Assembly: GCF_002959965.1 (NCBI RefSeq)
Contig: NZ_PREV01000027.1
Location: 1,426,001 to 1,490,000, forward strand
Origin: Microbulbifer pacificus
GTDB taxonomy: Bacteria; Pseudomonadota; Gammaproteobacteria; Pseudomonadales; Cellvibrionaceae
Direction: 5' to 3'
Length of the DNA: 64,000 nt
Shown here: positions 18,401 to 25,639 of the stretch, piece after piece
Layout: every line of letters begins with the position of its first letter
How positions within the stretch are numbered: position 1 is the stretch's first letter
The notes under the pieces: model-generated
Database searches by the model: none
Seen by the model: only the letters and a program-made list of their open reading frames with translations
What the model was told of the DNA's origin: nothing
Program-made: the position numbers and the translations under genes

Positions 18401-19024
18401 CCAGCAGCCGCTGAAACGGGAGAGCTCCAGGCCGTAAAGGCCATAGTCCAGCACTTCCTGCACGGTGGCCGGATTCAGCACCGGGATATGCATGTCGACA
18501 AAGGCAAATTCAGACTGCCCGGGGTAGGAGGAAGACTTACAACCGTGGTCGTCACCAGCGATAATCAGCGCTCCGCCCTTGGGCGAGGAGCCGGCGGCAT
18601 TGGCGTGACGGAAGGCGTCACAGGAACGGTCTACGCCCGGCGTCTTGCCGTACCAGATTCCACATACCCCATCGACCTGGGCACCATCGAACAATCCCAC
18701 CTGCTGAGACCCCCAAACGGAGGTAGCGGCGAGTTCTTCGTTCACACCAGGCACGAAACGGATGTTGAATTCACTCAGCAGTTTTTTCGCGCGACTCAGC
18801 TGCTGGTCGTAGCCGCCGAGGGGAGAACCGCGATAACCGGAGATAAAGGTGGCGGTATTGAGACCGCGGGCACGGTCGATGCGCATTTTGTCGATGGGAA
18901 GCCGCACCAGAGCCTGAATGCCGGAGAGCAGTACACGCCCCTTGCGGATGGTATACCGGTCATCGAGAGAAACCGCTCGGGTGGCCGGAGCCTGGGACTC
19001 GGTGTTCACGTTGTGCTCACTCAT
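15458..19024 (-). CDS. Indolepyruvate ferredoxin oxidoreductase family protein, fused alpha-beta subunits
   Basis: A 1188-residue cytosolic iron-sulfur enzyme that oxidatively decarboxylates aryl (or branched) 2-oxo acids to acyl-CoA, using TPP. The N-terminal half is the IorA-like pyrimidine-binding domain (SGYRGSPLGGYDQQL). The TPP domain follows (MGAEGVNWIGQA, NLGDGTYFHSG, YNDAVAMTGGQPHDG). A 4Fe-4S cluster segment reads CEGCGDCVTQSSC, with further cysteines in CNQDMSCVSGFCPS. The IorB-like gamma domain starts VTGVGGTGVVTIGALLAMAA. A C-terminal helical part completes this bacterial fused class. It is divergent from an Lrp-type regulator 253 bases away, which fits control by amino acids. 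Real substrate not known. Confidence 0.92.
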   Translation of the reverse strand: MSEHNVNTESQAPATRAVSLDDRYTIRKGRVLLSGIQALVRLPIDKMRIDRARGLNTATFISGYRGSPLGGYDQQLSRAKKLLSEFNIRFVPGVNEELAATSVWGSQQVGLFDGAQVDGVCGIWYGKTPGVDRSCDAFRHANAAGSSPKGGALIIAGDDHGCKSSSYPGQSEFAFVDMHIPVLNPATVQEVLDYGLYGLELSRFSGCWVAMITLAENMDSASTVEVDPDGVSFVYPEIERPEGGLNIRKQDNPLEQEERLWRYKRPAALAFARANQLNRLVLDNPDATLGIVTAGKAHLDLMQAFEDMGIDEERARALGIRILKVGMTYPLDVPGIQEFARGLDSLLVLEEKRSLMEVQLKEELYNVHVRDPHFPRILGKVDEHDNPLLPMYGELSPAVVAQVLGYLLGEERLHERARHRLMRLDALAERISAQAGSSVARLPMFCAGCPHNRSTRVPEGSRALAGIGCHYMAQWLDRETFTFTQMGAEGVNWIGQAAFTSEPHVFVNLGDGTYFHSGILAIRASVAAKVNITYKILYNDAVAMTGGQPHDGELRPDMICRQVLAEGVKKVVLVMDDTEKYNRGTFKGALNFPSEVEVRHRDHMPSVMKELRDEPGCTVIVYDQTCATELRRKRKRGLLPKAEGRPFINELVCEGCGDCVTQSSCIAVEKVDTAFGDKRRINQTSCNQDMSCVSGFCPSFVTVKGGKLNKRAGVGDALCQAADKLATPEMPDLSEPFNLLVTGVGGTGVVTIGALLAMAAHIEGRACSTLDQTGLAQKGGAVYSHVRFAERPEALQAVRISDGRANALMACDLIAAGNLSASLAKLDETLSRAVVNTHLSPTAASVLGREDIHSPQAVLDTIKDAVLELDVVEGHTLTKAALGDTLAANIFMLGFAWQKGLIPLGLSSIQQAIELNGVAVEGNLQGFAAGRLAAADRPALDHLLAKREEKSLPQGLEDIVAHRMAHLTGYQNVALARCYRTLVDRVKAAEILKVPGSEALAEVVARNYAKLLAYKDEYEVARLYSDGRFVESLRENFAGDFELEFNLAPPLLSRFDKNLGRPRKMKFGGWMHRAFGVLAKFRFLRGSALDIFGYTAERKMERALIAEYEKLTNEVIGKLNAENHAAALELLSYPDMIRGYGLIKEANVEKANQLKLLSLQRFYNPMAGVKDATTPVEVFDPAKAQQVG

Positions 19025-19277
19025 ACGCCTACATCTTTCCTCTGCTGGACGCCCGCTACAGCGGTCGGCATCCGGTAATTATTGTGATTCGAGGCACTCG
19101 TCGCAGGTTTCGGCGCCTGTTTAGACGACTTATGGTGCGGCAACCGAAAGTTACGACGGCATGGTCGAGCCATACTAGTGCCTTCAGCACATGGAAACAT
19201 TGCTTTATTTACGGGTTTGCACGTAAAATTATGACAGCCATCTCGAACAAGACTAAGACTGTAGGATAGGAGTTTAT
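19025..19277. promoter_or_regulatory. Divergent control region between the oxidoreductase and Lrp genes
   Basis: A 253-base interval from which both genes are read outward. Its right half is AT-rich (19190-19260). A purine-rich site AGGAG (19268-19272) precedes the Lrp start. No single convincing Lrp palindrome was identified by eye. Confidence 0.45.
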
Positions 19278-19748
19278 ATGAAGCGCTCAACAGACCTGGA
19301 TGATTTCGACCGCAAGATTCTGCGGGCGCTGCAGGAAAACGCCGATTATTCCATGGCTGAGCTTGGAGACAAAGTTGGCCTTTCCCACACCCCCTGCTGG
19401 CGACGCATCAAGCGTCTTGAGGCGGAGGGCATCATTCGTGGTCGCGTGACTCTCCTTGATCCGCGCAAACTTGACTTAGGGGTCACAGTATACTGCTACG
19501 TGACGATTCACAACCACGATGAAGACTCTCTGAACAACTTTGAATCCGCGGTTCAGGATGTGCAGGAGGTTGTGGAATGTTACTCCACCAGTGGGGACAA
19601 AGACTATGTTCTGCGTGTGGTGGTCGACAGCGTTGAGCACTATGAGCAACTGCTGAAGCGCTCGCTGGTTCATCTGCCGAATGTGGCTTCGGTGAACTCT
19701 ACTTTTGCGTTGAAGCAGGTCAAGTACACTACCCAGCTTCCTCTTTGA
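19278..19748 (+). CDS. Lrp/AsnC-family transcriptional regulator
   Basis: A 156-residue DNA-binding protein. The N-terminal helix-turn-helix is LDDFDRKILRALQENADYSM... LSHTPCWRRIKRLEAEGII (residues 5-55). The C-terminal RAM/AsnC domain binds an amino-acid effector and builds octamers or hexadecamers: VVECYSTSGDKDYVLRVVVD and SVNSTFALKQVKYTT. The start has a strong AGGAG. It is probably a local activator or repressor of the divergent oxidoreductase, with an aromatic or branched amino acid as signal; that link is inferred from position only. Confidence 0.93.
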   Translation: MKRSTDLDDFDRKILRALQENADYSMAELGDKVGLSHTPCWRRIKRLEAEGIIRGRVTLLDPRKLDLGVTVYCYVTIHNHDEDSLNNFESAVQDVQEVVECYSTSGDKDYVLRVVVDSVEHYEQLLKRSLVHLPNVASVNSTFALKQVKYTTQLPL

Positions 19749-19808
19749 TTTATTACTCCGAGCTCCGTTTTCTGGGAGCTCTGTTCTGGGTCCTGTGGCG
19801 GTTGAGCT

Positions 19809-19902
19809 CCGGGGATTTGTTTTTGAAACCGCCATGAATACATCCCTGTAGGCTGCGTCGGAAACATCCCTGTTTCCGACGCTTTCAAAAACAAATCCCC
19901 GG
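19809..19902. repeat. Nested inverted repeat with two ACATCCCTGT tips
   Basis: The outer arms CCGGGGATTTGTTTTTGAAA (19809-19828) and its perfect reverse complement (19883-19902) enclose a perfect 12-bp hairpin GCGTCGGAAACA-TCCC-TGTTTCCGACGC (19855-19882) and a small one around TACATCCCTGTA (19839-19850). Both inner hairpins share the tip ACATCCCTGT. A single RNA or cruciform would form a three-way junction. It lies between the Lrp gene and a convergent kinase gene and has no T-run. Confidence 0.85.
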
Positions 19903-20036
19903 CACACAACCTTCAATTCAAATTTCGTACCTTCATAAGCGTTTCAGACTTCGCGCAAGACACGCTCCATTCACGAAGGTGTCGATACCGGTGGCGGCAC
20001 CACCAAGAAACCACCGGTGAAATCGAAGAAAAAACC

Positions 20037-20546
20037 TCAGTGGCTGGATAACTCGCGAACTACCTTCGCCAATACCTGCTCAAGCCCCCTCCCATCACAG
20101 TTCACCACAATATCCGCATACCGGCGATACAGTGCCTGGCGTTCCTCAAACAATTCCTCAAAACTCTGGCCCGGCGCCTTGGCGATACCGCGACTTTCGT
20201 AATTGTGGATTCGCCGGCGCAATTCATCTGCGGAGCAGTTCAGAAAAACTGCAGGACCAAATTTCAGCAGATTGTGCATGCCCTCTTCGCTGTACACCGC
20301 GCTGCCACCAGTGGCGATGACATGATTGGGAAGTACCGCCTCGGCAATGACCTCCCCCTCGATACGGCGCAGATTCAGGTAGTCGCTCTCATTCATGATC
20401 TCCTGCAGGGTTTTGTCTTCCCGCAACTGGATCAGTACATCCGTATCCACAAAATCCTTCGCCAGCTCCTTTGCCAGTAATACTCCAAGCGTACTTTTTC
20501 CCGCACCCGGCATCCCGATCAGTACCACACTGCCCTGTTTACTCAT
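20037..20546 (-). CDS. Shikimate kinase family protein
   Basis: A 169-residue P-loop kinase that would phosphorylate shikimate (chorismate pathway) or a related small molecule. Walker A is LIGMPGAGKSTLG near residues 9-21; FVDTDVLIQ supplies the Asp pair for Mg and substrate; LRRIEGEVIAE and ATGGSAVYSEEG match the shikimate-binding arginine and GG loop. The lid is poorly conserved (ESRGIAKAPGQSFEELFEERQALYR). I start it at the ATG at 20546; the frame opens at 20606. The usual aroB neighbour is absent, so it may be a second kinase (AroL-like) or have another substrate. It lies 60 bases downstream of the acyltransferase gene on the same strand. Confidence 0.8.
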   Translation of the reverse strand: MSKQGSVVLIGMPGAGKSTLGVLLAKELAKDFVDTDVLIQLREDKTLQEIMNESDYLNLRRIEGEVIAEAVLPNHVIATGGSAVYSEEGMHNLLKFGPAVFLNCSADELRRRIHNYESRGIAKAPGQSFEELFEERQALYRRYADIVVNCDGRGLEQVLAKVVRELSSH

Positions 20547-20606
20547 TTTTATTAAACTTCCTGCTATCAGACATCCAAATTGACTACCAGACAAACACCC
20601 GGGCAA

Positions 20607-21329
20607 TCAATCCCCACGCCGCGGCAACACCACAGACCGCAGCCACCCCAACAGGCTATTGCCGGCAAGCAGCATTTTATCCAATTCATCCAGATTGTGC
20701 GCCTGGCGGAAACTGTCGGCGAACAGCGCCTCCCGGGTAATCATTCGGCGGCGGGGATTGATCTGCTTGATCTCCCGCGCCGGATTGCCGGCGACCACGG
20801 TATTGGCAGGAACGCTCCGGGTCACGATACTTCCCGCACCCACCACCGCATTGTCACCGATGGTGACTCCTTTACAGATAATCGCACTATCGCCAATCCA
20901 GACATTGTTGCCGATCGCTACCGGCGCCGTACAACGGAACGGACGGGTGCGATTGTAGAGGCCGTGCCAGTCGGAATCGGAAATGTATACGTTGGCGGCA
21001 AGCATGCAGGAGTCACCGATGCTGATGGATTGTCCCGCGGAAATACGCACCCCGGGGGAAATCAGCACATAATGCCCGATAGTTATTTCTGCATCCCCCC
21101 CGCGGTGCCCCATGGCGGTGAAGCGGATGCAATTGTCCGGCGTGGAGATCAGGTGGGGGAAGTTGCCCAGACGAATATTGCGGCCGAACACTTTCACCGA
21201 CGCGGGATGCATCACTTCCGGTTCACGCCCGATGGCATCGAACTGGGGGAACAGGAAATGCCGGCTGCGCCAGTTGCGGAATTGCAGCATCAGGCGCTTC
21301 AGCCAGTATGGTCTATGATCTTTTCGCAT
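20607..21329 (-). CDS. Hexapeptide-repeat acyltransferase (left-handed beta-helix)
   Basis: A 240-residue member of the CoA-dependent O- or N-acetyltransferase (NodL/LacA/maltose acetyltransferase-like) superfamily. Imperfect hexapeptide repeats run from about residue 80 to 190: [40 protein letters not shown] and [20 protein letters not shown]. The catalytic-type His lies in DSDWHGLY. The N-terminus is basic ([20 protein letters not shown]). Such enzymes commonly O-acetylate surface polysaccharide; here a glyco-cluster lies just to the right, which supports that use without proving it. Confidence 0.82.
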   Translation of the reverse strand: MRKDHRPYWLKRLMLQFRNWRSRHFLFPQFDAIGREPEVMHPASVKVFGRNIRLGNFPHLISTPDNCIRFTAMGHRGGDAEITIGHYVLISPGVRISAGQSISIGDSCMLAANVYISDSDWHGLYNRTRPFRCTAPVAIGNNVWIGDSAIICKGVTIGDNAVVGAGSIVTRSVPANTVVAGNPAREIKQINPRRRMITREALFADSFRQAHNLDELDKMLLAGNSLLGWLRSVVLPRRGD

Positions 21330-21511
21330 TGTTTCACGTAGTTTTACATAGTATTACGTTGTTATTTGGCATCGCAGCGGAAACCGCCGCCCGGATTATT
21401 ATCGATTTCAAAATGGGTAATATTAGTCAGCAGATTTGCCCCCGGCGCACATTGCAATGACGGCAATCCGCCGCTACTGTCCCATGCGATCAATACAGCC
21501 GAAGAATTCTT

Positions 21512-22144
21512 ATGGAAATACCACGTTCACTTGACCTGCCCCTGGACATCGACAGTGTTAAAGGCTTTCTCGACCCACAGGAAGGTGCCGCCCTCCACCG
21601 ACTCGCCGCGGAAGCCAGCGATCTCGGGCCCTGCCTGGAAGTGGGCAGCTACTGTGGCAAATCCACCGTTTACCTGGGCAGCGCCTGCAAGTTGATGCGC
21701 AACACACTGTTTGCGGTAGACCATCACCGGGGCTCCGAGGAACACCAGCCCGGTGAGGAGTATCACGATCGCGATCTGTTTGACGAACGCAGTCAGCTGA
21801 TGGACAGTTTCCGCAACTTCCGCAGCACCATGCGCGCGGCGGACCTGGAAGAATTCGTTGTACCGGTTGTGGCATCGTCCGCGGTGGCGGCGCGGCACTG
21901 GAACACTCCACTGAGCCTGGTGTTCATTGACGGCGGCCATTCCCTGCAGGCGGCGATGACCGATTACCGTTGCTGGACCCGGCATATCGTGCCCGGCGGT
22001 TACCTTGCCATTCACGATATTTTTCCCGACCCGGCTGACGGAGGTCAGGCGCCTTATGAGATCTATAAGCTAGCGCTGGCTTCCGCTCAATTCGAGCTCG
22101 TGGAAATGGTCAAGACTCTCGGTATCCTGCGTCGCATCCAGTAG
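21512..22144 (+). CDS. Class I SAM-dependent methyltransferase, Methyltransf_24 type
   Basis: A 210-residue Rossmann-fold protein similar to cephalosporin-hydroxylase/macrocin-O-methyltransferase-like proteins found in glycan clusters. The SAM loop is CLEVGSYCGKSTVYLGSACK near residues 37-56, with AVDHHRGSEEH after strand 2. LVFIDGGHSLQAAMTDYRCW and HIVPGGYLAIHDIFPDPADG give the Asp-Gly-Gly-His and Asp-Ile motifs of the family. It is read against its neighbours, and its last 75 bases overlap the end of the convergent toroid gene (stops at 22144 and 22070). A small-molecule or sugar substrate is likely. Confidence 0.8.
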   Translation: MEIPRSLDLPLDIDSVKGFLDPQEGAALHRLAAEASDLGPCLEVGSYCGKSTVYLGSACKLMRNTLFAVDHHRGSEEHQPGEEYHDRDLFDERSQLMDSFRNFRSTMRAADLEEFVVPVVASSAVAARHWNTPLSLVFIDGGHSLQAAMTDYRCWTRHIVPGGYLAIHDIFPDPADGGQAPYEIYKLALASAQFELVEMVKTLGILRRIQ

Positions 22145-23191
22145 CGCCACCCGAGTAAACAGGCTGCTCGCGGGCGTGAGGCCCGCCAGCGCATCCGCAG
22201 CCAGCAGCATGGCGCCAACGGTCCAAGTGGTTTTTTCCTCTGGCCAGATGGCGTCATCACGATAGACATAGCCAGTCCAATAACCACCATCTTCGTCTTG
22301 CCAGCGGTGCAAACCGCGATACAGCTCTTCAGCCTTAGCCATCTCGCCCACCGCCGTCAATGCCATGACCAGCTCACAGGATTCCGCTACCGTCACCCAG
22401 GGTTCATCATTCACACAGCGGCAGCCGAGTCCGGCCACCACAAATTCATCCCACTTCCCCAGTAGACGCGCCTTTGCATCTGCGCCCTTAAACACACCGG
22501 TGAGTACCGGATAGAACCAATCCATGGAAAAGCGTGCCTTACTCTCCCAAGTGCGATCAAATCGCTCCGGCATCTCCCTGAGCGCACGGCCCAATTTTGA
22601 TCGGGCGATATTCCAACGGGGTTTCGGTTTATTCAGGGCTCTCGCCATCAGGATGCCGCACTCGAAACTTTTATAGATCGAGGAACAGCCAGTGATCAGC
22701 GCATCACTCATGGGCGCCCCCTGCCCATCCACCGCCCACTGAACATCGCCATATTCAGATTGTAACGCCTCGACAAAATCCAGTGCTTTTTCCACCATTG
22801 GCCAGAAACCGTTAAGAAATACACGGTCGCCGGTGATCAAAAAGTGATGCCAGACCCCCGTCGCCACATAAGCGACGAAATTACTTTCGCGACGCTCGCG
22901 GTTATCCACCACCCCATTCTTATACGCAGCCCACCAGCTACCATCCTCAAGCTGCTCGGAAGCAAGCCAGGTGTAGGCCTTTTCGGCCGCGCTATACTCT
23001 CCCGCAATACTGAGCCCCATCGCCGCTTCCACATGATCCCATGGGTCTGCATGATGGCCGGAAAACCACGGGATGCAGCCACTCTCTAGCTGCTGGGAGA
23101 GGATGTAGTCCGCACTCCGACGAACAAAGTCCACGGCAAGCAATGGCTGCTCGATACGTTTGGGGATGGCTGCGGCAGTGGTCGAACTCAT
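22070..23191 (-). CDS. Alpha/alpha-toroid protein (prenyltransferase/terpene-cyclase-like helical barrel)
   Basis: A 373-residue protein with repeated QxxDGSWW and GYWTG-like elements (SEQLEDGSWWAAYKNGV, HRWQDEDGGYWTGYVYRDD) typical of squalene-hopene-cyclase and prenyltransferase alpha/alpha-toroids and of six-hairpin glycosidases. No DXDD cyclase motif or prenyltransferase zinc site is obvious, so catalysis is uncertain and a glycan-binding or lyase role is equally possible. It has an overlapping start/stop of four bases with the methyltransferase at 23188 and is probably translated with it. The same trio (toroid, methyltransferase, GT4) belongs together in this window. Confidence 0.7.
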   Translation of the reverse strand: MSSTTAAAIPKRIEQPLLAVDFVRRSADYILSQQLESGCIPWFSGHHADPWDHVEAAMGLSIAGEYSAAEKAYTWLASEQLEDGSWWAAYKNGVVDNRERRESNFVAYVATGVWHHFLITGDRVFLNGFWPMVEKALDFVEALQSEYGDVQWAVDGQGAPMSDALITGCSSIYKSFECGILMARALNKPKPRWNIARSKLGRALREMPERFDRTWESKARFSMDWFYPVLTGVFKGADAKARLLGKWDEFVVAGLGCRCVNDEPWVTVAESCELVMALTAVGEMAKAEELYRGLHRWQDEDGGYWTGYVYRDDAIWPEEKTTWTVGAMLLAADALAGLTPASSLFTRVALLDATQDTESLDHFHELELSGSQR

Positions 23192-24012
23192 GCCGTCACC
23201 TCACGCCCGGTTTCCGATTCGGGCTGGCAACGCGCGTGCGACGTTACCGTGTTCTCAAGGGGTTCCGGTTTCTCCGCTTTTTCAACCCGTTTTACCTTCT
23301 GTTTCACATTCGGTTTCACGAAGTACAGCGCGATGCTTTTACCCAATACGGGATTGAGGAGTTTTTCCACCCAGCGCGTCAATTTCGGTTTTTGCATCAG
23401 ATCCCAAACCAGCATGCGGTGGTAGGCGGACACCAGAGGCTGATCGTCGCGCCCCCAAAAAAAGCACTTCAACCACCAGTAAGGCGCATGCAATGCATGG
23501 GCTTTATGTCGGGAAAAAAACTGATGCCCATGCTGTTCAATGCTGTGGCGCAACTGTTTCTCGCGGAAAATCCGGATGTGCCCACCCTCAACCTGGTGAT
23601 AAGCCTCGGATAACTTCCAGCACACCCACTCGGGGAAATAGGCAGGTACCGTAGCCACGAAAACCCCGCCGGGTTTGAGCACGCGGGTTATCTCCGCCAG
23701 TACACGCTCATAATCCGGAATATGTTCAAGCACCTCTGAACAGACAACCACATCAAAAAAATCATCGCTGAATGGCAGCTGTAAAGCGTCACTTACGCTG
23801 AACTGCACGCGACCGCAAGATTCTCCCGAGGTTAAAAAAGATTCCGCGCGCTCGCGTGCAACGGCAATATCCCGCAGACTCAAATCCACCGCGAATACAT
23901 CCACCGCATCGGTAATCATCAGGTGAATGGCGTGACGACCCTCGCCACACCCGAGGTCCAGAACTCGCTGCCCAGCCCTCAGGTTCAACAATTCGGGTTT
24001 GATGGTAATCAT
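23188..24012 (-). CDS. Class I SAM-dependent methyltransferase (Methyltransf_11 type)
   Basis: A 274-residue methyltransferase. The SAM-binding loop VLDLGCGEGRHAIHL lies near residues 18-32; VFAVDLSLRDIAVARERA supplies the ribose acidic residue; FDVVVCSEVLEHIPDYERVL is motif III. The C-terminal 100 residues are basic and end in a Lys/Glu-rich tail (KQKVKRVEKAEKPEPLENT). It overlaps the upstream glycosyltransferase stop by one base (ATGA at 24012) and the downstream toroid gene start by four bases, so the three genes are one translation unit. The acceptor is unknown. Confidence 0.85.
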   Translation of the reverse strand: MITIKPELLNLRAGQRVLDLGCGEGRHAIHLMITDAVDVFAVDLSLRDIAVARERAESFLTSGESCGRVQFSVSDALQLPFSDDFFDVVVCSEVLEHIPDYERVLAEITRVLKPGGVFVATVPAYFPEWVCWKLSEAYHQVEGGHIRIFREKQLRHSIEQHGHQFFSRHKAHALHAPYWWLKCFFWGRDDQPLVSAYHRMLVWDLMQKPKLTRWVEKLLNPVLGKSIALYFVKPNVKQKVKRVEKAEKPEPLENTVTSHARCQPESETGREVTA

Positions 24013-25418
24013 CAGGCCGCTTCCCCCCGATCACGCTCATCGCCGGGAAACACATCACGGGCAATATGTGCATTGTCGGAGGGATCGCGGGCCGGCAATG
24101 AATCATGTTTCCCCACAGCCGCAGGTTTGATCCCGTGTTCGGACGAACCGGCAATAATCCCGCGGTAATACGCCACCAGTTTTTCCGCGGCCACCCGCCA
24201 TGAAAACTGTTCTTCAATTCTCCGCCGACCGGCCATTCCCAGTTCCGCACGCAGCGCAGGATCAGACAACAGTTGCTCGATGGCACGAGCAAGTGCACCG
24301 CTGTCTCCCGCAGGTACCACAATACCCGCGTCACCAACCACTTCCGGCAGCGCGCCACCATCACTGGAAATCAGCGGTACACCACACGCCATGGCCTCAC
24401 CGGCCGGCAGGCCAAACCCTTCATATAAAGAGGGGCACACAACCATTGCTGATGACGCGTAGTGTTCAACCATTTCACGGCTGGAAATACCAGATACAAA
24501 ACGCACGCCGTTTTCCAGTTTCAATTCCCGCAGCAGCTGTTCAGTGCCCCCGCCCTGCTTCAGTTTTCCCACCACCAGCAGTTGCAACCGGGGAAAGCGT
24601 CCACGCAGCAGCGCCATCGCCTGAAGAAGAAAACGCAAGCCTTTCAGCGGCTGATCCGCGGAAGCGGTGGTCATGATCTGGAACGGGTTGACGGCTATCT
24701 GCGGCTGGGGAGAAAAAATGCCGGTATCGATTCCGTTGTAAATCAACTTCAGTTGCGACGGCGCGACACCAAATTGCTCGACGATGTCATTCAGCGATTG
24801 TGAAGATACGGTGACGATATGTTTGAGGCGACGGGACACCTTGATCTGCATATTCAGAAAACTGTGCCAACGGCGCACCAACAAGCGGTAAAACCAGTCC
24901 GGTGCCGCATCCAGAGCTAACTGGCGGTCACGGGTGATCGGATGGTGGATAGTCGCCACCACGGGCAGCCCAGACTTTTCAATATCCAGCAATCCATAAC
25001 AGAGTGACTGATTATCGTGCACCACGTCGTAGTCTTGACCGTGGCGACGCAGGTAGCGGGCAACCCTGCGCCCGAACGTATATGGCTCGGCAAATGCCCC
25101 AGTCAGTTTTCCGAACCACTCATAGAAATCCGCCCAGCTGAGCAAGTGATGGAGTTTGAGTGCGCGGGTGGGATTTTCGTGTTCGTACAGGTTGAGGCCC
25201 GGTATTTTGATCAGGCGGACCCGCGGATCCAACTCCGGATAAGGCTGGCCGGAAATGACATCGACCTTGTGGCCCGCCTCCACCAGCGCCTTGCTCAGAT
25301 AATGCAGGTAAATGCCCTGACCACCACAGTGGGGATGGCTTCGATAGCCGAGTAAGCAGATATTCAATGGCCGGTTACTGGCCGTCGGACCGTCTGTATG
25401 ATTGCCCAAGGCGGTCAT
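24012..25418 (-). CDS. Glycosyltransferase family 4 protein
   Basis: A 468-residue GT-B transferase. The acceptor domain opens NICLLGYRSHPHCGGQGIYL (GT4 glycine loop). ATIHHPITRDRQL and VSSQSLNDIVEQFGV precede the linker. The donor half has IYNGIDTGIFSP and the catalytic-loop motif CPSLYEGFGLPAGEAMACGVPLI with the conserved Glu pair. I begin it at the ATG at 25418 (MTALGNHTDG), which has GGGGA upstream; the frame opens at 25523. It heads the GT4-methyltransferase-toroid operon. The domain is typical of surface glycan or glycolipid synthesis; sugar and acceptor are unknown. Confidence 0.87.
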   Translation of the reverse strand: MTALGNHTDGPTASNRPLNICLLGYRSHPHCGGQGIYLHYLSKALVEAGHKVDVISGQPYPELDPRVRLIKIPGLNLYEHENPTRALKLHHLLSWADFYEWFGKLTGAFAEPYTFGRRVARYLRRHGQDYDVVHDNQSLCYGLLDIEKSGLPVVATIHHPITRDRQLALDAAPDWFYRLLVRRWHSFLNMQIKVSRRLKHIVTVSSQSLNDIVEQFGVAPSQLKLIYNGIDTGIFSPQPQIAVNPFQIMTTASADQPLKGLRFLLQAMALLRGRFPRLQLLVVGKLKQGGGTEQLLRELKLENGVRFVSGISSREMVEHYASSAMVVCPSLYEGFGLPAGEAMACGVPLISSDGGALPEVVGDAGIVVPAGDSGALARAIEQLLSDPALRAELGMAGRRRIEEQFSWRVAAEKLVAYYRGIIAGSSEHGIKPAAVGKHDSLPARDPSDNAHIARDVFPGDERDRGEAA

Positions 25419-25588
25419 AGATTCCCCAGAATTATTGTTTTGGCGAACGCAAATAGCTCGGGCGCCGTAAAAGGGCGAAGAATACACCGGCAAGGAAATG
25501 ACTGCCAGACTGAATCCGTCCACACCAGAGACGAGACCGTTCAGTCTGAATGGCTGAGTGCTCTGCGATCAACAATCCCAAGACAAAG

Positions 25589-25612
25589 GCCCCGGGACGG
25601 CTGTCCCGGGGC
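25589..25612 (-). terminator. Hairpin downstream of ompW, probable weak intrinsic terminator
   Basis: GCCCCGGGAC-GGCT/AGCC-GTCCCGGGGC: a perfect 10-bp GC-rich stem 28 bases after the ompW stop on the minus strand. The following bases (CTTTGTCTT) are only moderately T-rich. Confidence 0.6.
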
Positions 25613-25639
25613 AAAAATATCTGGAGCAATCGTCAAAGA

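Noticed and set aside
17477..19078. Plus-strand frame of 533 codons opposite the oxidoreductase N-terminus
   Set aside because: Also a shadow; no RBS, no domain, and the minus frame is certain.
20017..20202. Short plus-strand frame opposite the shikimate kinase gene
   Set aside because: Most of it is antisense to the kinase; only the left tail is noted as a curiosity.
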